A DNA stretch of 64,000 nt from a virus, in IMG/VR virus record IMGVR_UViG_3300025093_000013, positions 1 to 64,000 of that record, one strand, 5' to 3'. The position numbers and the translations under genes are program-made. Position 1 is the stretch's first letter. Every line of letters starts with the position of its first letter. Positions 1 through 9,900 of this stretch are shown one piece after another. The notes under the pieces are model-generated. The model searched no databases and was not told the DNA's origin. It worked only from the letters and a program-made list of their open reading frames with translations.

Positions 1-195
1 ATTCTTGAGAATCCTAACAATCGCAAGGTCTTTCACAATGCGAAGTTCGACCTGAAATTCCTACACAATGTTGGAATCTACCCAACGAATGTCTATGATA
101 CTAAGCTGATGGCTCACCTGTGGAACGAGGATGTTCCCAAGAGCTTGAAGGAACTCGTTAAACTATTCTTCCCTGAGGGCATTGACCAACTCTGA
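1..195 (+). CDS. DNA polymerase I-type protein, 3'-5' exonuclease fragment (5' end outside window)
   Basis: The reading frame is open from the first base and stops at TGA 193-195. The 64 residues match the proofreading exonuclease of family A polymerases: N13-x3-D17 is the Exo II motif, and a DTKLMAHLW stretch follows about 20 residues later. Exo I would lie before the window. The fragment ends before Exo III, which is found in the next reading frame, so this is the first of three pieces of one polymerase. The TGA overlaps the next ATG (TGATG), allowing termination-reinitiation. Family assignment is firm; whether the split is real or a sequencing artefact is not known. Confidence 0.85.
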   Translation: MLENPNNRKVFHNAKFDLKFLHNVGIYPTNVYDTKLMAHLWNEDVPKSLKELVKLFFPEGIDQL

Positions 196-707
196 TGCTT
201 ACTGTAAATGACAAAAACTTCGACTGGGCCAATATTCCACTCGGTGACTGTCTCCATGGTAATGCTATGGATACTCATTTCACTCTTCGCTTGTTCCATT
301 CCTTAGAGGAACTACTGAAAGAAGAAGGGTGCTGGCATGTGATGGAGAAGCTACTGTCTCCTGTGCTACCTGTGTTCTCTGACATGGAGTATGAAGGTTT
401 GCATGTAGCCCCAGAGGAGCTAGGCTCTGTGGGTAAGAGTCTGGACAAGCAGGCTATGTCTAAGGAGGATGACCTTCTTATGTACAAGCAAGTGAAGCGT
501 GGTGCTAACCTAGCATCGACTGTAGATCTTAGAGATATCCTTTACACTGATGAGGGTGGGTTCCTACTATATCCTCCTAAGCGTACAGGCAAGGGCGACC
601 CTTCAACTGACAAGGCAACCCTTGATGAACTACTCGATTTCATTACTGACGAACTGAACGACCGTGCCAAGAAGACGAGAAGACAAAGAAAAGCTGACCG
701 CTCGTAG
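195..707 (+). CDS. DNA polymerase I-type protein, middle piece (Exo III and thumb-side linker)
   Basis: 170 residues that continue the polymerase in the -1 frame relative to the preceding fragment. Residues 14-33 carry the Exo III region (D26 followed by THFTLRL; the usual Tyr four residues before the Asp is Gly). Residues 45-75 resemble the PLLPVLxxMExxGxxV segment of Pol I, and residues 120-140 the KTGKxSTD segment before the palm. The end (after about residue 160) runs out of frame over an A/G-rich stretch, and the polymerase resumes in the +1 frame. Start ATG 195 overlaps the upstream TGA; a weak GAGGG lies 15 bases upstream. Confidence 0.8.
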   Translation: MLTVNDKNFDWANIPLGDCLHGNAMDTHFTLRLFHSLEELLKEEGCWHVMEKLLSPVLPVFSDMEYEGLHVAPEELGSVGKSLDKQAMSKEDDLLMYKQVKRGANLASTVDLRDILYTDEGGFLLYPPKRTGKGDPSTDKATLDELLDFITDELNDRAKKTRRQRKADRS

Positions 708-1776
708 TGTTCTACAAGAGCGTTCAACTGAGGAACTAGAACAAGCAAGAGAGTGGATCTCTGGGCTGCTCGACTATCGTGCGGCAGCGAAGCTTCACAA
801 GACCTACATTCGGGGTTTACACACGGCTATTGAATACAATGGTCGTAACAAGGTCTACTGTGATTACAAGCTCGATGGCACAGTCACGGGTCGGCTCTCT
901 TGCGGCTCCTACAATGCTGAGAAGGCGATGGGTGTATCATTCCATACGCTACCTCGGGATACCAACAATAACATTCGACGCATCTTTGTAGCACCTGAGG
1001 ATCAGGCGTTTGTCACCATCGACTACGCAGGCATGGAGCTACGAGTTCTCGCGCATGTAGCCGAGGATGAACGCATGTGTAAGGCATTCAAAGATGGCGT
1101 CGATCTACACACCTACTCTGCCTCACTATTGTTCAACAAGTCCGCAGAGAAGGTTCAAAAAGAGGAGCGACAGATTGCTAAGGCAACCTCCTTCCTCATC
1201 GTATACGGTGGTACTGCTTTCACGCTCGCTAACAATAACAGAATCTCACTAGACCGAGCAGAGCATATCATCAACACCTACATGGAAGTCTTTCCAGGCA
1301 TCGGGTCGTATATCAACAACACTTACGAAACGATCAGAGAGGACGGTTACATCACTTCTATCTTCGGACGCAAGCGAAGACTACCTAATGTCAGGTCTAA
1401 GGATGACAAGATTGTTCGCAGGGCTCTACGCCAAGGTCTCAACTTTACTATCCAGTCAGCCGCATCAGACATCATCCTATGTGGTATCAAAGGACTTAGC
1501 CAATCTCTACCAGCAACGGGAGCTAAGATTGTATCTACTGTCCACGACTCACTTGAGATAACATGTCCGAAGAATTCATTGCAGGAATGCCTTGAAGTGT
1601 GCTATAATGAACTAGTGGAGACGCCTACTCTCCGTAAGGATTTCAATATCCATTTCGAAGTACCCCTCAAGATTGATGCCGAAGTAGGTCGTTCATTCGG
1701 TGACGGTCAAGAGGTTCATTACAAGGACGGAGCCGTCCAAAACATAACAGAGTTACTGGAGTATTTTAATGATTGA
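664..1776 (+). CDS. polA: DNA polymerase I-type protein, polymerase domain
   Basis: 370 residues of a family A DNA polymerase catalytic domain. Motif A is DYAGMELR (catalytic D120), motif B is R169-x3-K173-x7-YG (O helix), and motif C is VHDSLE (H294, D295). This is the replicative polymerase, replacing the family B gp43 of T4. The track start is GTG 664, inside the 44-base overlap with the middle piece; there is no convincing ribosome site, so reading continuously by frameshift is as plausible as internal initiation. Its stop overlaps the thyX start. All catalytic residues are present. Confidence 0.9.
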   Translation: MPRRREDKEKLTARSVLQERSTEELEQAREWISGLLDYRAAAKLHKTYIRGLHTAIEYNGRNKVYCDYKLDGTVTGRLSCGSYNAEKAMGVSFHTLPRDTNNNIRRIFVAPEDQAFVTIDYAGMELRVLAHVAEDERMCKAFKDGVDLHTYSASLLFNKSAEKVQKEERQIAKATSFLIVYGGTAFTLANNNRISLDRAEHIINTYMEVFPGIGSYINNTYETIREDGYITSIFGRKRRLPNVRSKDDKIVRRALRQGLNFTIQSAASDIILCGIKGLSQSLPATGAKIVSTVHDSLEITCPKNSLQECLEVCYNELVETPTLRKDFNIHFEVPLKIDAEVGRSFGDGQEVHYKDGAVQNITELLEYFND

Positions 1777-2437
1777 TAAGAACTATACTGTTGAGTGTTT
1801 GGATCACGGCTTCGTCCGTCTTATCGATTGGATGGGGTCCGATCTTACTGTGGTTAATGCTGCGCGAGTTTCTTTTAACAAGCGCAAAGATGAGCTAGAT
1901 GAAGGAGATGAGAAGCTCATCAACTATCTCGCAAAGCATAACCATTGGACCCCATTCGCCCATCCTCAGGTTCAATTTCACATAAAGGCGCCGATCTTTG
2001 TGAGGACGCAACTCTTCAAGCATAAGGTAGGCATGGTAGAAAATGAGATCTCGCGCCGCTATGTTGATTTTGAACCTGATTTCTACACTCCTAATTACTG
2101 GCGTGAACGGCCTGATAAAAGTATCAAGCAAGGATCAGGTGATAAGGAGATTGAAGGCAAGGAGAGAGTGTACGATATGTACAAGCAAGCCATAAACCTT
2201 GCTAGAGATACCTACGATGTGTCTATTATTGAAGGACTTGCACCAGAGATCGCAAGAGGCATCCTTCCACAGTGCATGTACACAGAATGGTATTGGACGG
2301 GCTCTCTTGCATCACTGGCTCGCGTTGCGTTACAGCGTAGTGACAACAACGCACAAGAGGAAACTCAACACTACGCATTTGCTATCGATGATATTATGTC
2401 GGAACTGTTCCCCGTTGCTTGGAGAGCATTAGTATGA
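1769..2437 (+). CDS. thyX: Flavin-dependent thymidylate synthase
   Basis: 222 residues. Makes dTMP from dUMP using methylene-tetrahydrofolate and FAD. The ThyX signature appears at residues 84-98 as FKHKVGMVENEISRRY, the KHK form of the usual RHRx7S motif, preceded by RTQLF and by HNHWTPFAHP (58-66), which also fits the family. Start ATG overlaps the polA stop (TGA 1774-1776). Works with the ribonucleotide reductase downstream to supply thymidine nucleotides. Confidence 0.93.
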   Translation: MIDKNYTVECLDHGFVRLIDWMGSDLTVVNAARVSFNKRKDELDEGDEKLINYLAKHNHWTPFAHPQVQFHIKAPIFVRTQLFKHKVGMVENEISRRYVDFEPDFYTPNYWRERPDKSIKQGSGDKEIEGKERVYDMYKQAINLARDTYDVSIIEGLAPEIARGILPQCMYTEWYWTGSLASLARVALQRSDNNAQEETQHYAFAIDDIMSELFPVAWRALV

Positions 2438-3417
2438 GGACTTTGGTAATTGGAGACACCCACTTTCACAACACCAACAGGGAACTACGGCTATGCCAAA
2501 TCCAATGTATCAGAGATCTCCTTCAAGGAGTGGCTTGTGATAATGTCGTATTTCTTGGTGATGTGTTTGACAAGCGGTCACCTTCACCCGAATGTATTCT
2601 CGATGTAAGAAATCTATTTCAAGGAGTAAAGAAAAATGTGTTCATCTTGCGAGGTAATCATGACAGCGCCAGCAAAGCTGATGATGGTGTCACCATTCTT
2701 AGCCTACTGGAGCGTAATGCTGTCTTCTCGGCTGCGGGCAGCATTAAGGTCATTACGAAACCTGCTGTCATAGGCAACTATCATTTCATTCCACACTATG
2801 AGAATGAACAAGTTATTAAGGAAGAGTTGGGAAAGTCTCCTGACGGTGCTATTGTTTTTGGGCATTTTGGTTATGAAGGTTCTCTCAACAATGCTGGTGA
2901 TGCCGATTTTGCTATCTGTCCTGATGATTTTAATCGTACAACATTCCTGGGTCACATCCACCAGCATCATACGAGAGAGAACATCAAGGTCTTGGGTACA
3001 CCGTACTCTACATGCTTCCACGACGGAGGAGACAAATTTTACGCAATTGTGGAGGATGAGACTGTAGAGTTCGTAGACATGACCACAGGTCCTATCCACC
3101 TGACTGTTACACCTAGAACCTTGGACGATGTAAACGATCACAGGAATCGTTATGTTATTGTAAGGTTGCTTTTGGAGCGTGACGATATGGACTACAATGT
3201 CTATGACCTTAAGCAGATGTATCCTCATGTATGTGAGTGGGACATCAAGTATCTTCCAACCTATGACGAGGAAGAACTGAGCAACTATAAGACAGATGTA
3301 TCAATGTTCCAAGTGAACGACCAGATCCTAGAGGACTACCTTGAGCAAGCGGTCAGTGTCTACACTAAGGATCAACTACGACAAGCCCTGGTAGAACTAA
3401 GAGATGAAGATCAATAG
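2434..3417 (+). CDS. 47: SbcD/gp47-type recombination nuclease subunit
   Basis: 327 residues with the Mre11/SbcD metallophosphoesterase motifs: GDTHFH (D8, H10), GDVFD (42-46), GNHD (74-77), GHFG (143-146) and GHIH (173-176). It pairs with the next gene product to process DNA ends and feed recombination-dependent replication. I chose ATG 2434, which overlaps the thyX TGA as ATGA and has GGAGAG 8 bases upstream, rather than the in-frame TTG 2419. Confidence 0.93.
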   Translation: MRTLVIGDTHFHNTNRELRLCQIQCIRDLLQGVACDNVVFLGDVFDKRSPSPECILDVRNLFQGVKKNVFILRGNHDSASKADDGVTILSLLERNAVFSAAGSIKVITKPAVIGNYHFIPHYENEQVIKEELGKSPDGAIVFGHFGYEGSLNNAGDADFAICPDDFNRTTFLGHIHQHHTRENIKVLGTPYSTCFHDGGDKFYAIVEDETVEFVDMTTGPIHLTVTPRTLDDVNDHRNRYVIVRLLLERDDMDYNVYDLKQMYPHVCEWDIKYLPTYDEEELSNYKTDVSMFQVNDQILEDYLEQAVSVYTKDQLRQALVELRDEDQ

Positions 3418-4978
3418 TGTTGAGTTCGAGAACTTCTACTCGTACAAGAAAGGTAAGATCAACTTCAACAAGTATAAAGGACTTGTTGGGGTTGAAGGTA
3501 TAAATAAAGATACAGGTGGAAGTAATGGGTCAGGCAAATCAGTTATTTTGGAGGCTATTGTATACGGACTATTTGGCAAAAGTATTCGTAAGAGTACAGA
3601 AGATGCTATGGTCAATACTTCCGTAGGTCGGAAGTGTGTTGTCAAGATCAAGATCAATGATAACATTGAGATCACTCGAAGCCGAAAGCCTACAAGTCTT
3701 AAGTTTTGTGTAAATGGGGAGGACCGTTCCCTTGCCCACGCTAGTAGAACTCAGGAAGCTATTGAGAAGGCCCTAGGAGTCGATTACAAGACCTTTATGG
3801 CCGCGTCCGTATTCGGACAGCATTCGAATGTAGACTTCCTAGACGCGACCCCTGACGACAAGAGAAAGATCATCAACAGGTTCCTTAACCTTGATTACAT
3901 CTTCGATATGAAGAACAAGATCAAGCGCAAGCGTAGTGACCTTAGGTCTGGTATCAAGGAGTGTGAGGTCCTTGTATCAAAACTAGAGAGGGACATTGAT
4001 AAGTATGAAGAAAAGGTCACGGGAGCTAGGCTCACGAAAAAGCAACAAGAAATCCTTGAGAAGTTTACGCTCGACCAGATCATCGATCAAGAAAAGCGTA
4101 ATACGAAATGCTCTATCAGGATGGACTCCATCAAGAGGGAGATCAAAAACCTAGGCGGGACTGCCATCACCAAAGCACGAAAGGTAGTGGCTCAGGGTGT
4201 AGGTGCCAAGAGTTCATGGAAGTGTTCTGAGTGCGGTACAGAAAAGAATGATGAGGTTACCCAGGAGTTCTACGATTTCTGCCAAGAGAAATTAGAAAAG
4301 TACGAGAGAGATGTTCAAGATCTACAGCAGGAATTAGCAGACCTTAAAGGCATGATAGAGCGTCTTCCATGTACTCCCAGGGAGTATGCCAAGTGGAGTG
4401 AGCAAAAGAACGAAGAGGTCTACACAGATCTACTTACAGAGGCTAAGTCGGAAAGAGTAGCACTTAACGCACGCAAAGCAGACCTAGAGATTAAGTATGA
4501 CATCTTTGGGTTCTGGGACAAGGCGTTCTCTGAGAAAGGTCTCATTCGGTTTGTGATTAGGACTGTAAGGGATTACCTTAATACCCATTGTAATTATTAC
4601 CTTGGGTATTTAACAAACGGTAGGATCACTGTAGAATTTGATGAGGAATTGTCTGAAAATATTGAAGTGCTAGGAAAGCATCGTCACTATATATCTCTAT
4701 CTGGTGGAGAGCGTAGGAAAGTAAACCTAGCGGTGATGCTAGGACTGCAAACACTTCTTACAATGTCCAACGGTCATCAAAGTAGTGTCTTGTTCTTTGA
4801 TGAGGTCGCAGAAAACTTGGACGAGGACGGTATCAACGGTCTTTACGAACTACTATGTGATCTCAAGAAGGACAGGACTCTTTTCGTCATTACACACAAC
4901 CCTCATCTCGCACAGCACATGTCGAGACACAAGAAGATTAATATCACAAAAGAAAAAGGAGTATCAACAATCAAATGA
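3404..4978 (+). CDS. 46: SbcC/gp46-type recombination ATPase
   Basis: 524 residues; SMC-like ABC ATPase partner of gp47. Walker A GGSNGSGKS at 38-46, charged coiled-coil region around 170-380 interrupted by a CSEC zinc hook near residue 273 (second cysteine pair not evident; the hook dimerises through CxxC), signature LSGGERRKV near 431, and Walker B LFFDEV near 463. Starts inside the end of gene 47 (14-base overlap) and its TGA overlaps the nrdJ ATG, so the genes are translationally coupled. Confidence 0.93.
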   Translation: MKINSVEFENFYSYKKGKINFNKYKGLVGVEGINKDTGGSNGSGKSVILEAIVYGLFGKSIRKSTEDAMVNTSVGRKCVVKIKINDNIEITRSRKPTSLKFCVNGEDRSLAHASRTQEAIEKALGVDYKTFMAASVFGQHSNVDFLDATPDDKRKIINRFLNLDYIFDMKNKIKRKRSDLRSGIKECEVLVSKLERDIDKYEEKVTGARLTKKQQEILEKFTLDQIIDQEKRNTKCSIRMDSIKREIKNLGGTAITKARKVVAQGVGAKSSWKCSECGTEKNDEVTQEFYDFCQEKLEKYERDVQDLQQELADLKGMIERLPCTPREYAKWSEQKNEEVYTDLLTEAKSERVALNARKADLEIKYDIFGFWDKAFSEKGLIRFVIRTVRDYLNTHCNYYLGYLTNGRITVEFDEELSENIEVLGKHRHYISLSGGERRKVNLAVMLGLQTLLTMSNGHQSSVLFFDEVAENLDEDGINGLYELLCDLKKDRTLFVITHNPHLAQHMSRHKKINITKEKGVSTIK

Positions 4979-6879
4979 CCATCGCCAAGTTGAATGATCT
5001 AGGTCAAGAAATCTTTATGAGCCGTTACGCTTACCCTGGAGAAAAGGAGTGGCGCCAGCGTGCTAAAGCAATCGCCCGCACTGTAGCAGGAGCAGAACCA
5101 GATGAAGACAAAGAAAGAGTCGAAGGTTGGTTTTATGATGCTATATCTAGTGGGGACTTTGTTCCTGGCGGTAGAATTATTTATGGTTCTGGCCGCAATG
5201 CTGGTAAGCACAATCTACTAAACTGTTATGTCATCATTCCTGAGGATAGTGTCGATAGCATTGGAAAAACTATTCAGGACATGTACAAGATTTCATGTGC
5301 TGGTGGTGGTATTGGTTTTAATGTATCTAAGATTCGTCCTCAAGGCGATGATATCGGTAATGTAAAGAACTCTGCCCCAGGCAGTGTTTCTGTTCTTAAG
5401 ATGATTAATGAGGTAGGTGAGCATGTCAAGTCAGGTAAAAACCGCCGCACGGCTCTTATGGGTATACTTAATGTTACTCACCCTGATCTCCTTGATTTCC
5501 TAACGGTCAAGCTAGATCAAGGTCAGCTTAATAACTTCAACATCTCCGTTGCTATTACCAACAGATTCGTTGAGGCTGTCCAGAACGATGAGCCTTGGTA
5601 CTTCTCATACGGTAACAAGGAGTATCACAACTTCACCCTTCGTGCTACTAACAGCAAGGGAGAGGAGCGTGAGCTTGATGTAATCGCTCTTGATGCTGAT
5701 GATGCTATCGGTCGTGCTGAGAACTTCCACCGTGCTGACTGGACTGAAAGCTTTGAGTTGGTTGGTCAGGCTGATATCTCTGCTCGTAAACTCTGGGAAA
5801 GAATCTGGACCAATGCTGTTGAGTCTGGTGATCCTGGCGTCTACAACATCGACCTTGCTAACTCTTTTACAAATGTTTCCTACTTCGAGGAGCTACCTTC
5901 TACTAACCCTTGTGGTGAGATTAGCCTTCCCTCTTACGGCAACTGCTGCCTAGGTAATGTTAACCTTGCCAATATGTGTCTTGAGGATGGTTCCGATGTG
6001 GACTGGAAGCGTCTAGCCAAGACTGTTCGCACTGGCGTTCGTTTCCTAGATAATGTCCTGACCGTCAACCACTTCCCCACCGCTGAGTGTAAGGAGGTTG
6101 GTCAACGCTCTCGTCGTGTTGGTCTTGGTGTCATGGGTCTTCACCACATGTTTATCAAGCTAGGTATTCGTTATGGTAGCGAGAAAAGTCTAGAATTCCT
6201 AGAAAGACTGTTCGCTACAATTAGAGATGAGGCTTACAAAGCTAGTATATACCTTGCGAGGGACAAGGCACCTTTCCCCGCATTCGATAAGGAGAAGTAC
6301 CTGAGTGAGGATTTTGCTAAGACACTTCCTATTAGGATTCGTCATTACATCCGTAAGTATGGTATTCGTAATGCTGTTATGCTCACCATACCCCCTACTG
6401 GTACGATTTCTATGCTTATGGGCGTCAGTTCTGGTATTGAACCTATCTTTTCGGCTATGTACAATCGCAGATGGCGTCAGGGAAATGTCTGGAAAGAGCA
6501 GTTCGTCGCAGACCCTCTTTTCCAGGAGTATTTCGATGCTGGAAAGAGACTCGACGCCTTCGTAGGAGCTTACGACATCACTCCTGAGGAGCATATGGCT
6601 GTCCAAGCTACGATCCAACGCTTCATCGACTCCTGTATCAGCAAGACTATTAACTTGCCAGAGCAGTTCGATCCCGCTACTATGATTGAGGATGCCGTGA
6701 ACTATATGCCCTATCTGAAAGGCATGACTATATATAGAGCGGGCTCAAAGGGCAATGAACCTCTACAAGCTATACCACTTACTAAAGAAAATGTCGAACG
6801 ATACATGGGACAACAAAACGCCGTTGGAGCAGCAGACGGAGCAGCCTGTACACTCGGAGGAGATGGCGAGTGCGGCTGA
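4975..6879 (+). CDS. nrdJ: Adenosylcobalamin-dependent (class II) ribonucleotide reductase
   Basis: 634 residues. Reduces ribonucleotides using B12-generated radicals, so the phage depends on host cobalamin. Visible motifs: NLLNCYVI near residue 80 (the first redox Cys), GGGIGFNVSKIRP near 105, NPCGEISLP near 310 (active-site Cys), PPTGTISM near 472, and a C-terminal Cys pair spaced C-x7-C (627-635) suited to re-reduction of the active site. No class I small subunit or intein is seen. Starts with ATGA overlap to gene 46 and is followed by a hairpin. Confidence 0.93.
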   Translation: MTIAKLNDLGQEIFMSRYAYPGEKEWRQRAKAIARTVAGAEPDEDKERVEGWFYDAISSGDFVPGGRIIYGSGRNAGKHNLLNCYVIIPEDSVDSIGKTIQDMYKISCAGGGIGFNVSKIRPQGDDIGNVKNSAPGSVSVLKMINEVGEHVKSGKNRRTALMGILNVTHPDLLDFLTVKLDQGQLNNFNISVAITNRFVEAVQNDEPWYFSYGNKEYHNFTLRATNSKGEERELDVIALDADDAIGRAENFHRADWTESFELVGQADISARKLWERIWTNAVESGDPGVYNIDLANSFTNVSYFEELPSTNPCGEISLPSYGNCCLGNVNLANMCLEDGSDVDWKRLAKTVRTGVRFLDNVLTVNHFPTAECKEVGQRSRRVGLGVMGLHHMFIKLGIRYGSEKSLEFLERLFATIRDEAYKASIYLARDKAPFPAFDKEKYLSEDFAKTLPIRIRHYIRKYGIRNAVMLTIPPTGTISMLMGVSSGIEPIFSAMYNRRWRQGNVWKEQFVADPLFQEYFDAGKRLDAFVGAYDITPEEHMAVQATIQRFIDSCISKTINLPEQFDPATMIEDAVNYMPYLKGMTIYRAGSKGNEPLQAIPLTKENVERYMGQQNAVGAADGAACTLGGDGECG

Positions 6880-6925
6880 GTTTGAGAAGCTACCTGATGT
6901 AAACGATCCCTATTGGGAAGACTGA
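6863..6925 (+). CDS. Possible 20-residue peptide overlapping the nrdJ end
   Basis: An ATG at 6863 just after GGAGG (6856-6860) opens a 20-codon frame, rich in acidic residues and ending PYWED, before the 6943 hairpin. It overlaps nrdJ by 17 bases in another frame. Spacing from the GGAGG is very short (2 bases), and no family is recognised; it may be chance. Confidence 0.2.
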   Translation: MASAAEFEKLPDVNDPYWED

Positions 6926-6942
6926 TTTTTTTCATTCTTTTG

Positions 6943-6986
6943 CCTCCAAGTATTCTAAATACATATGAATACTTGGAGGTATTTTT
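6943..6986 (+). terminator. Hairpin with T-run; its 3' arm is the ribosome site of the next gene
   Basis: Perfect 13-bp inverted repeat: CCTCCAAGTATTC (6943-6955) and GAATACTTGGAGG (6967-6979), 11-base loop, followed by TATTTTTATT. It looks like an intrinsic terminator after nrdJ. The GGAGG of the 3' arm (6975-6979) is also the Shine-Dalgarno of the tail-spike gene (ATG 6990, spacing 10), so transcripts that read through would have that site locked in the stem. Confidence 0.75.
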
Positions 6987-6989
6987 ATT

Positions 6990-9900
6990 ATGGGTTGGGA
7001 TATTAGGAGACCAAAGTTTGAAGGCGGTAGAACTCTTGCTGCAAGAGCAAGAGCATGGGCGTATGCAAAGAAAGCATTAATACCGCCCAGCAAGAATGAT
7101 TCGTTTCAAAGAGGAACTACATCATACTCTGACAAAGCAAGATACAACGGTACTAACAGGGTACAAGATGGTCTGCTTTGTGAGTGGTGGTTTGATGAAG
7201 GAAACGGAAACACTATCATTGATAGAACTCCTCTGACTAGAGAATCAGACCTTAACTGGATCGAAAACGCTGGTGCTGGTCTTCTAGGAGAGTGGTCACG
7301 AGATAGCTCGCAGAACGACAGGTATTACCTAAACCTTAGTGCAGGAGGGGCGACTAGAAACACAGGCTCCCAAGAGTTTACCGCTGGTCCTATAGCTGCT
7401 AACGAAGTTACAATGGAAGCGTGGTTCAAGCCCTCTGATCAGGATGGACTAGCCACCTCAGGACCAGGAAGAATTGCTACCATAGTTCCTGTTAACACAA
7501 CCTATACCGACCAGTGTGTAATGCTGGGACATGGAACTTGGACTGGAAACGCATCCAACCACAACGCTAGATCTTATGCTGCTAGAGTTAAAATGTACGA
7601 CACAGTTCATCAACTGTGGTCTGCGGATGACACAGCAGTTACAGACCAACTAGTTCATTTAGTGGTGACAGCTAAGTATAACACAGAACTAGATAGAGCC
7701 GAGGCAAGATTTTATGTTGACGGTGTTCTAGTAGACAGCAAAAATGTTTACGATGATAGCTCTGAGATTTTTGAAGACTGGGACCCTACTGCTAGAATAT
7801 CAACAGGAGCAGCAAGAAATGGTCAAAAGAAAGCCAAAGGTGGTTACTACCTAACAGCCATTTATCGTAGAGCACTTACCGCTGCTGAGGTATCACAAAA
7901 CTTTGAAGAAGGTGTTAGCCCTCAGAATGGTGGTTACAAAAAAGGAACCCGTGCTGTCCTAAACGATGGCGCTTCAACCCTCAAGGCTGGTAAGGCTGAT
8001 AAGTTTGAGGTATCTCTAAGCGGCGGTGTCCACCTTGATAAACTAACTGTAACTCTTACCGCATCTAGTGATAACGCTGGGTTTACATTAGGAGAGGACT
8101 TCACTCTTACACCTTCCACAGTAGACCTTCCAAAGGGAACATATGTAAAGAGTGTTAGTTTGTCTTGTGCCGCTGACACTTCTGCTGACCATACAGTTCA
8201 TGTATCTGTTAGCTCCATAAGCAACAACGGAGGCACTACCGTAGTTGAGAGTCCTTCTAACGATGCTAACGATAGTTTTGATACTGCTGTTACGGCAAAG
8301 GCTGTGAAGCCTGATCTTAAGTTCCAGTTCGATACTGATCCACATATCATTCCCTCTCCTACCGCTGCTGTAATAGATGGGTTTACAGTTGCTAAAACAA
8401 GAGATTATGATGAAAGTGTTGAGTTTACTGTAAGTGGAACAGCAACAACGGATAACACTGCTGATTATTACTTTTGGTCAGGAGGAGCCCCAGGCGTCTT
8501 CAGTGCCCCATTCCTTCCTATCTCTGGTACAAACTGTGGCTACAATAATGAGATCTGGCAACAGACTTATGGCTCTCCTGTAACCTTATCTGCTTGGGGT
8601 GGAGACGGTGGAGTCACTGATAAAATTACTACAAACGGTCTTCTTGTAGAGAACGCTATTGTTAACGGTGTTGTTAATGTAAAGGCTAACGATGTCACAT
8701 TTAGAAACTGTCTTATTCAAGGTGCTGATGCGGGCGACAGTCCTACTGAATACGCACTGTATGCACTTAATGCTACCTTCGACTTTACGGGAATAACAAT
8801 AGAAGATTGTAGTATTGAGAGATGTGATTCAGCTTCCCTGTTAATAGGAAACACTACTGTAAGAAGATGCGCTTTCTACGACGCAAGCTTTGATTTTATA
8901 AAATCACAATCTGGAGATGGAAAGGGTAATGTTACTGTAGAGTCGTGTCACTTTCAGCACATGGGTAACAAGGCAGAATTCCCATCCGCACACGCTGATG
9001 TTTGGCAACACAGAGGCCCTGGTAAAAATCTAATATGTAGATGGAACCATTTTGATCTTCCAGGCTACTTTGAAACTCCTCCAAATAGAGTTCACAGTGC
9101 CTCTATTATTTGGCAAAACAAAACAACCGACTCTGATGGCAACCCAATCGTAGGAATAGATCTAAGTGGTCTTGTAATTGATTCAAATTACTTCAATAAA
9201 GGATGCTCCAACGCTATTCTTCTTGCAGCAAAGTTTGGCCCTCTAAATAACTGTTTTGTTATAAATAACAAGTTCTATGGTGAAGCGGATGACTACAACA
9301 ATGATGAAGGTTATACGACAGGCGAAAACAACGATCCCTACATTGGAATGGGTTGGTGTCAATACCATCTCACCGCTCCAGCAAACGAAACCACAGACAA
9401 CGGAGGTCCTTGGATCCCAGAGTATACAGCATTTAATAACAGACACTACGACGGTAGTGAGGTGTATAAAACAGGAAGAGGTCCTGCCAACTCAAGTCCT
9501 ATGGACAATGTGCTTGCACCTCCTGACATTCCTTTCTACGAGAGTCCTGTAGGAGACAAGATTGATCTTTCTACTGGTATCACCTTGACAATGGGTCCTG
9601 AGGAGACTAGTAAAGGTGTGCTTATTTACTCTGAGGCTACTGATAACAATGGAACCTTCGTTGATGGTGATACAGTTAGTGGTGTTCTTGTAAGCGGTAG
9701 CGTTACAACTGGAACTGACGCAGGTGATTCGCTATCTGTTTGCTCAACTCTTAGCACCTTGACAATTGAGTTCAATGAAGCTGGTTTTGCTAGAAACGGT
9801 CTTGGTACAGGAACAAGAATTCCAACTAAGACAGGAAAGTTTGAGACTGTAATCTTTGATGATGAAGATGATGATGGAAATTTAGTGGCTAATGAAGTAG

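Noticed and set aside
2015-2070. ThyX motif KHK instead of RHR, with one extra residue before the Ser
   Set aside because: Basic substitutions of this kind occur in phage ThyX; the rest of the motif (NEISRRY) is intact.
2704-3228. Minus-strand 174-residue ORF inside gene 47
   Set aside because: Antisense to a gene with all catalytic motifs; no recognisable features.
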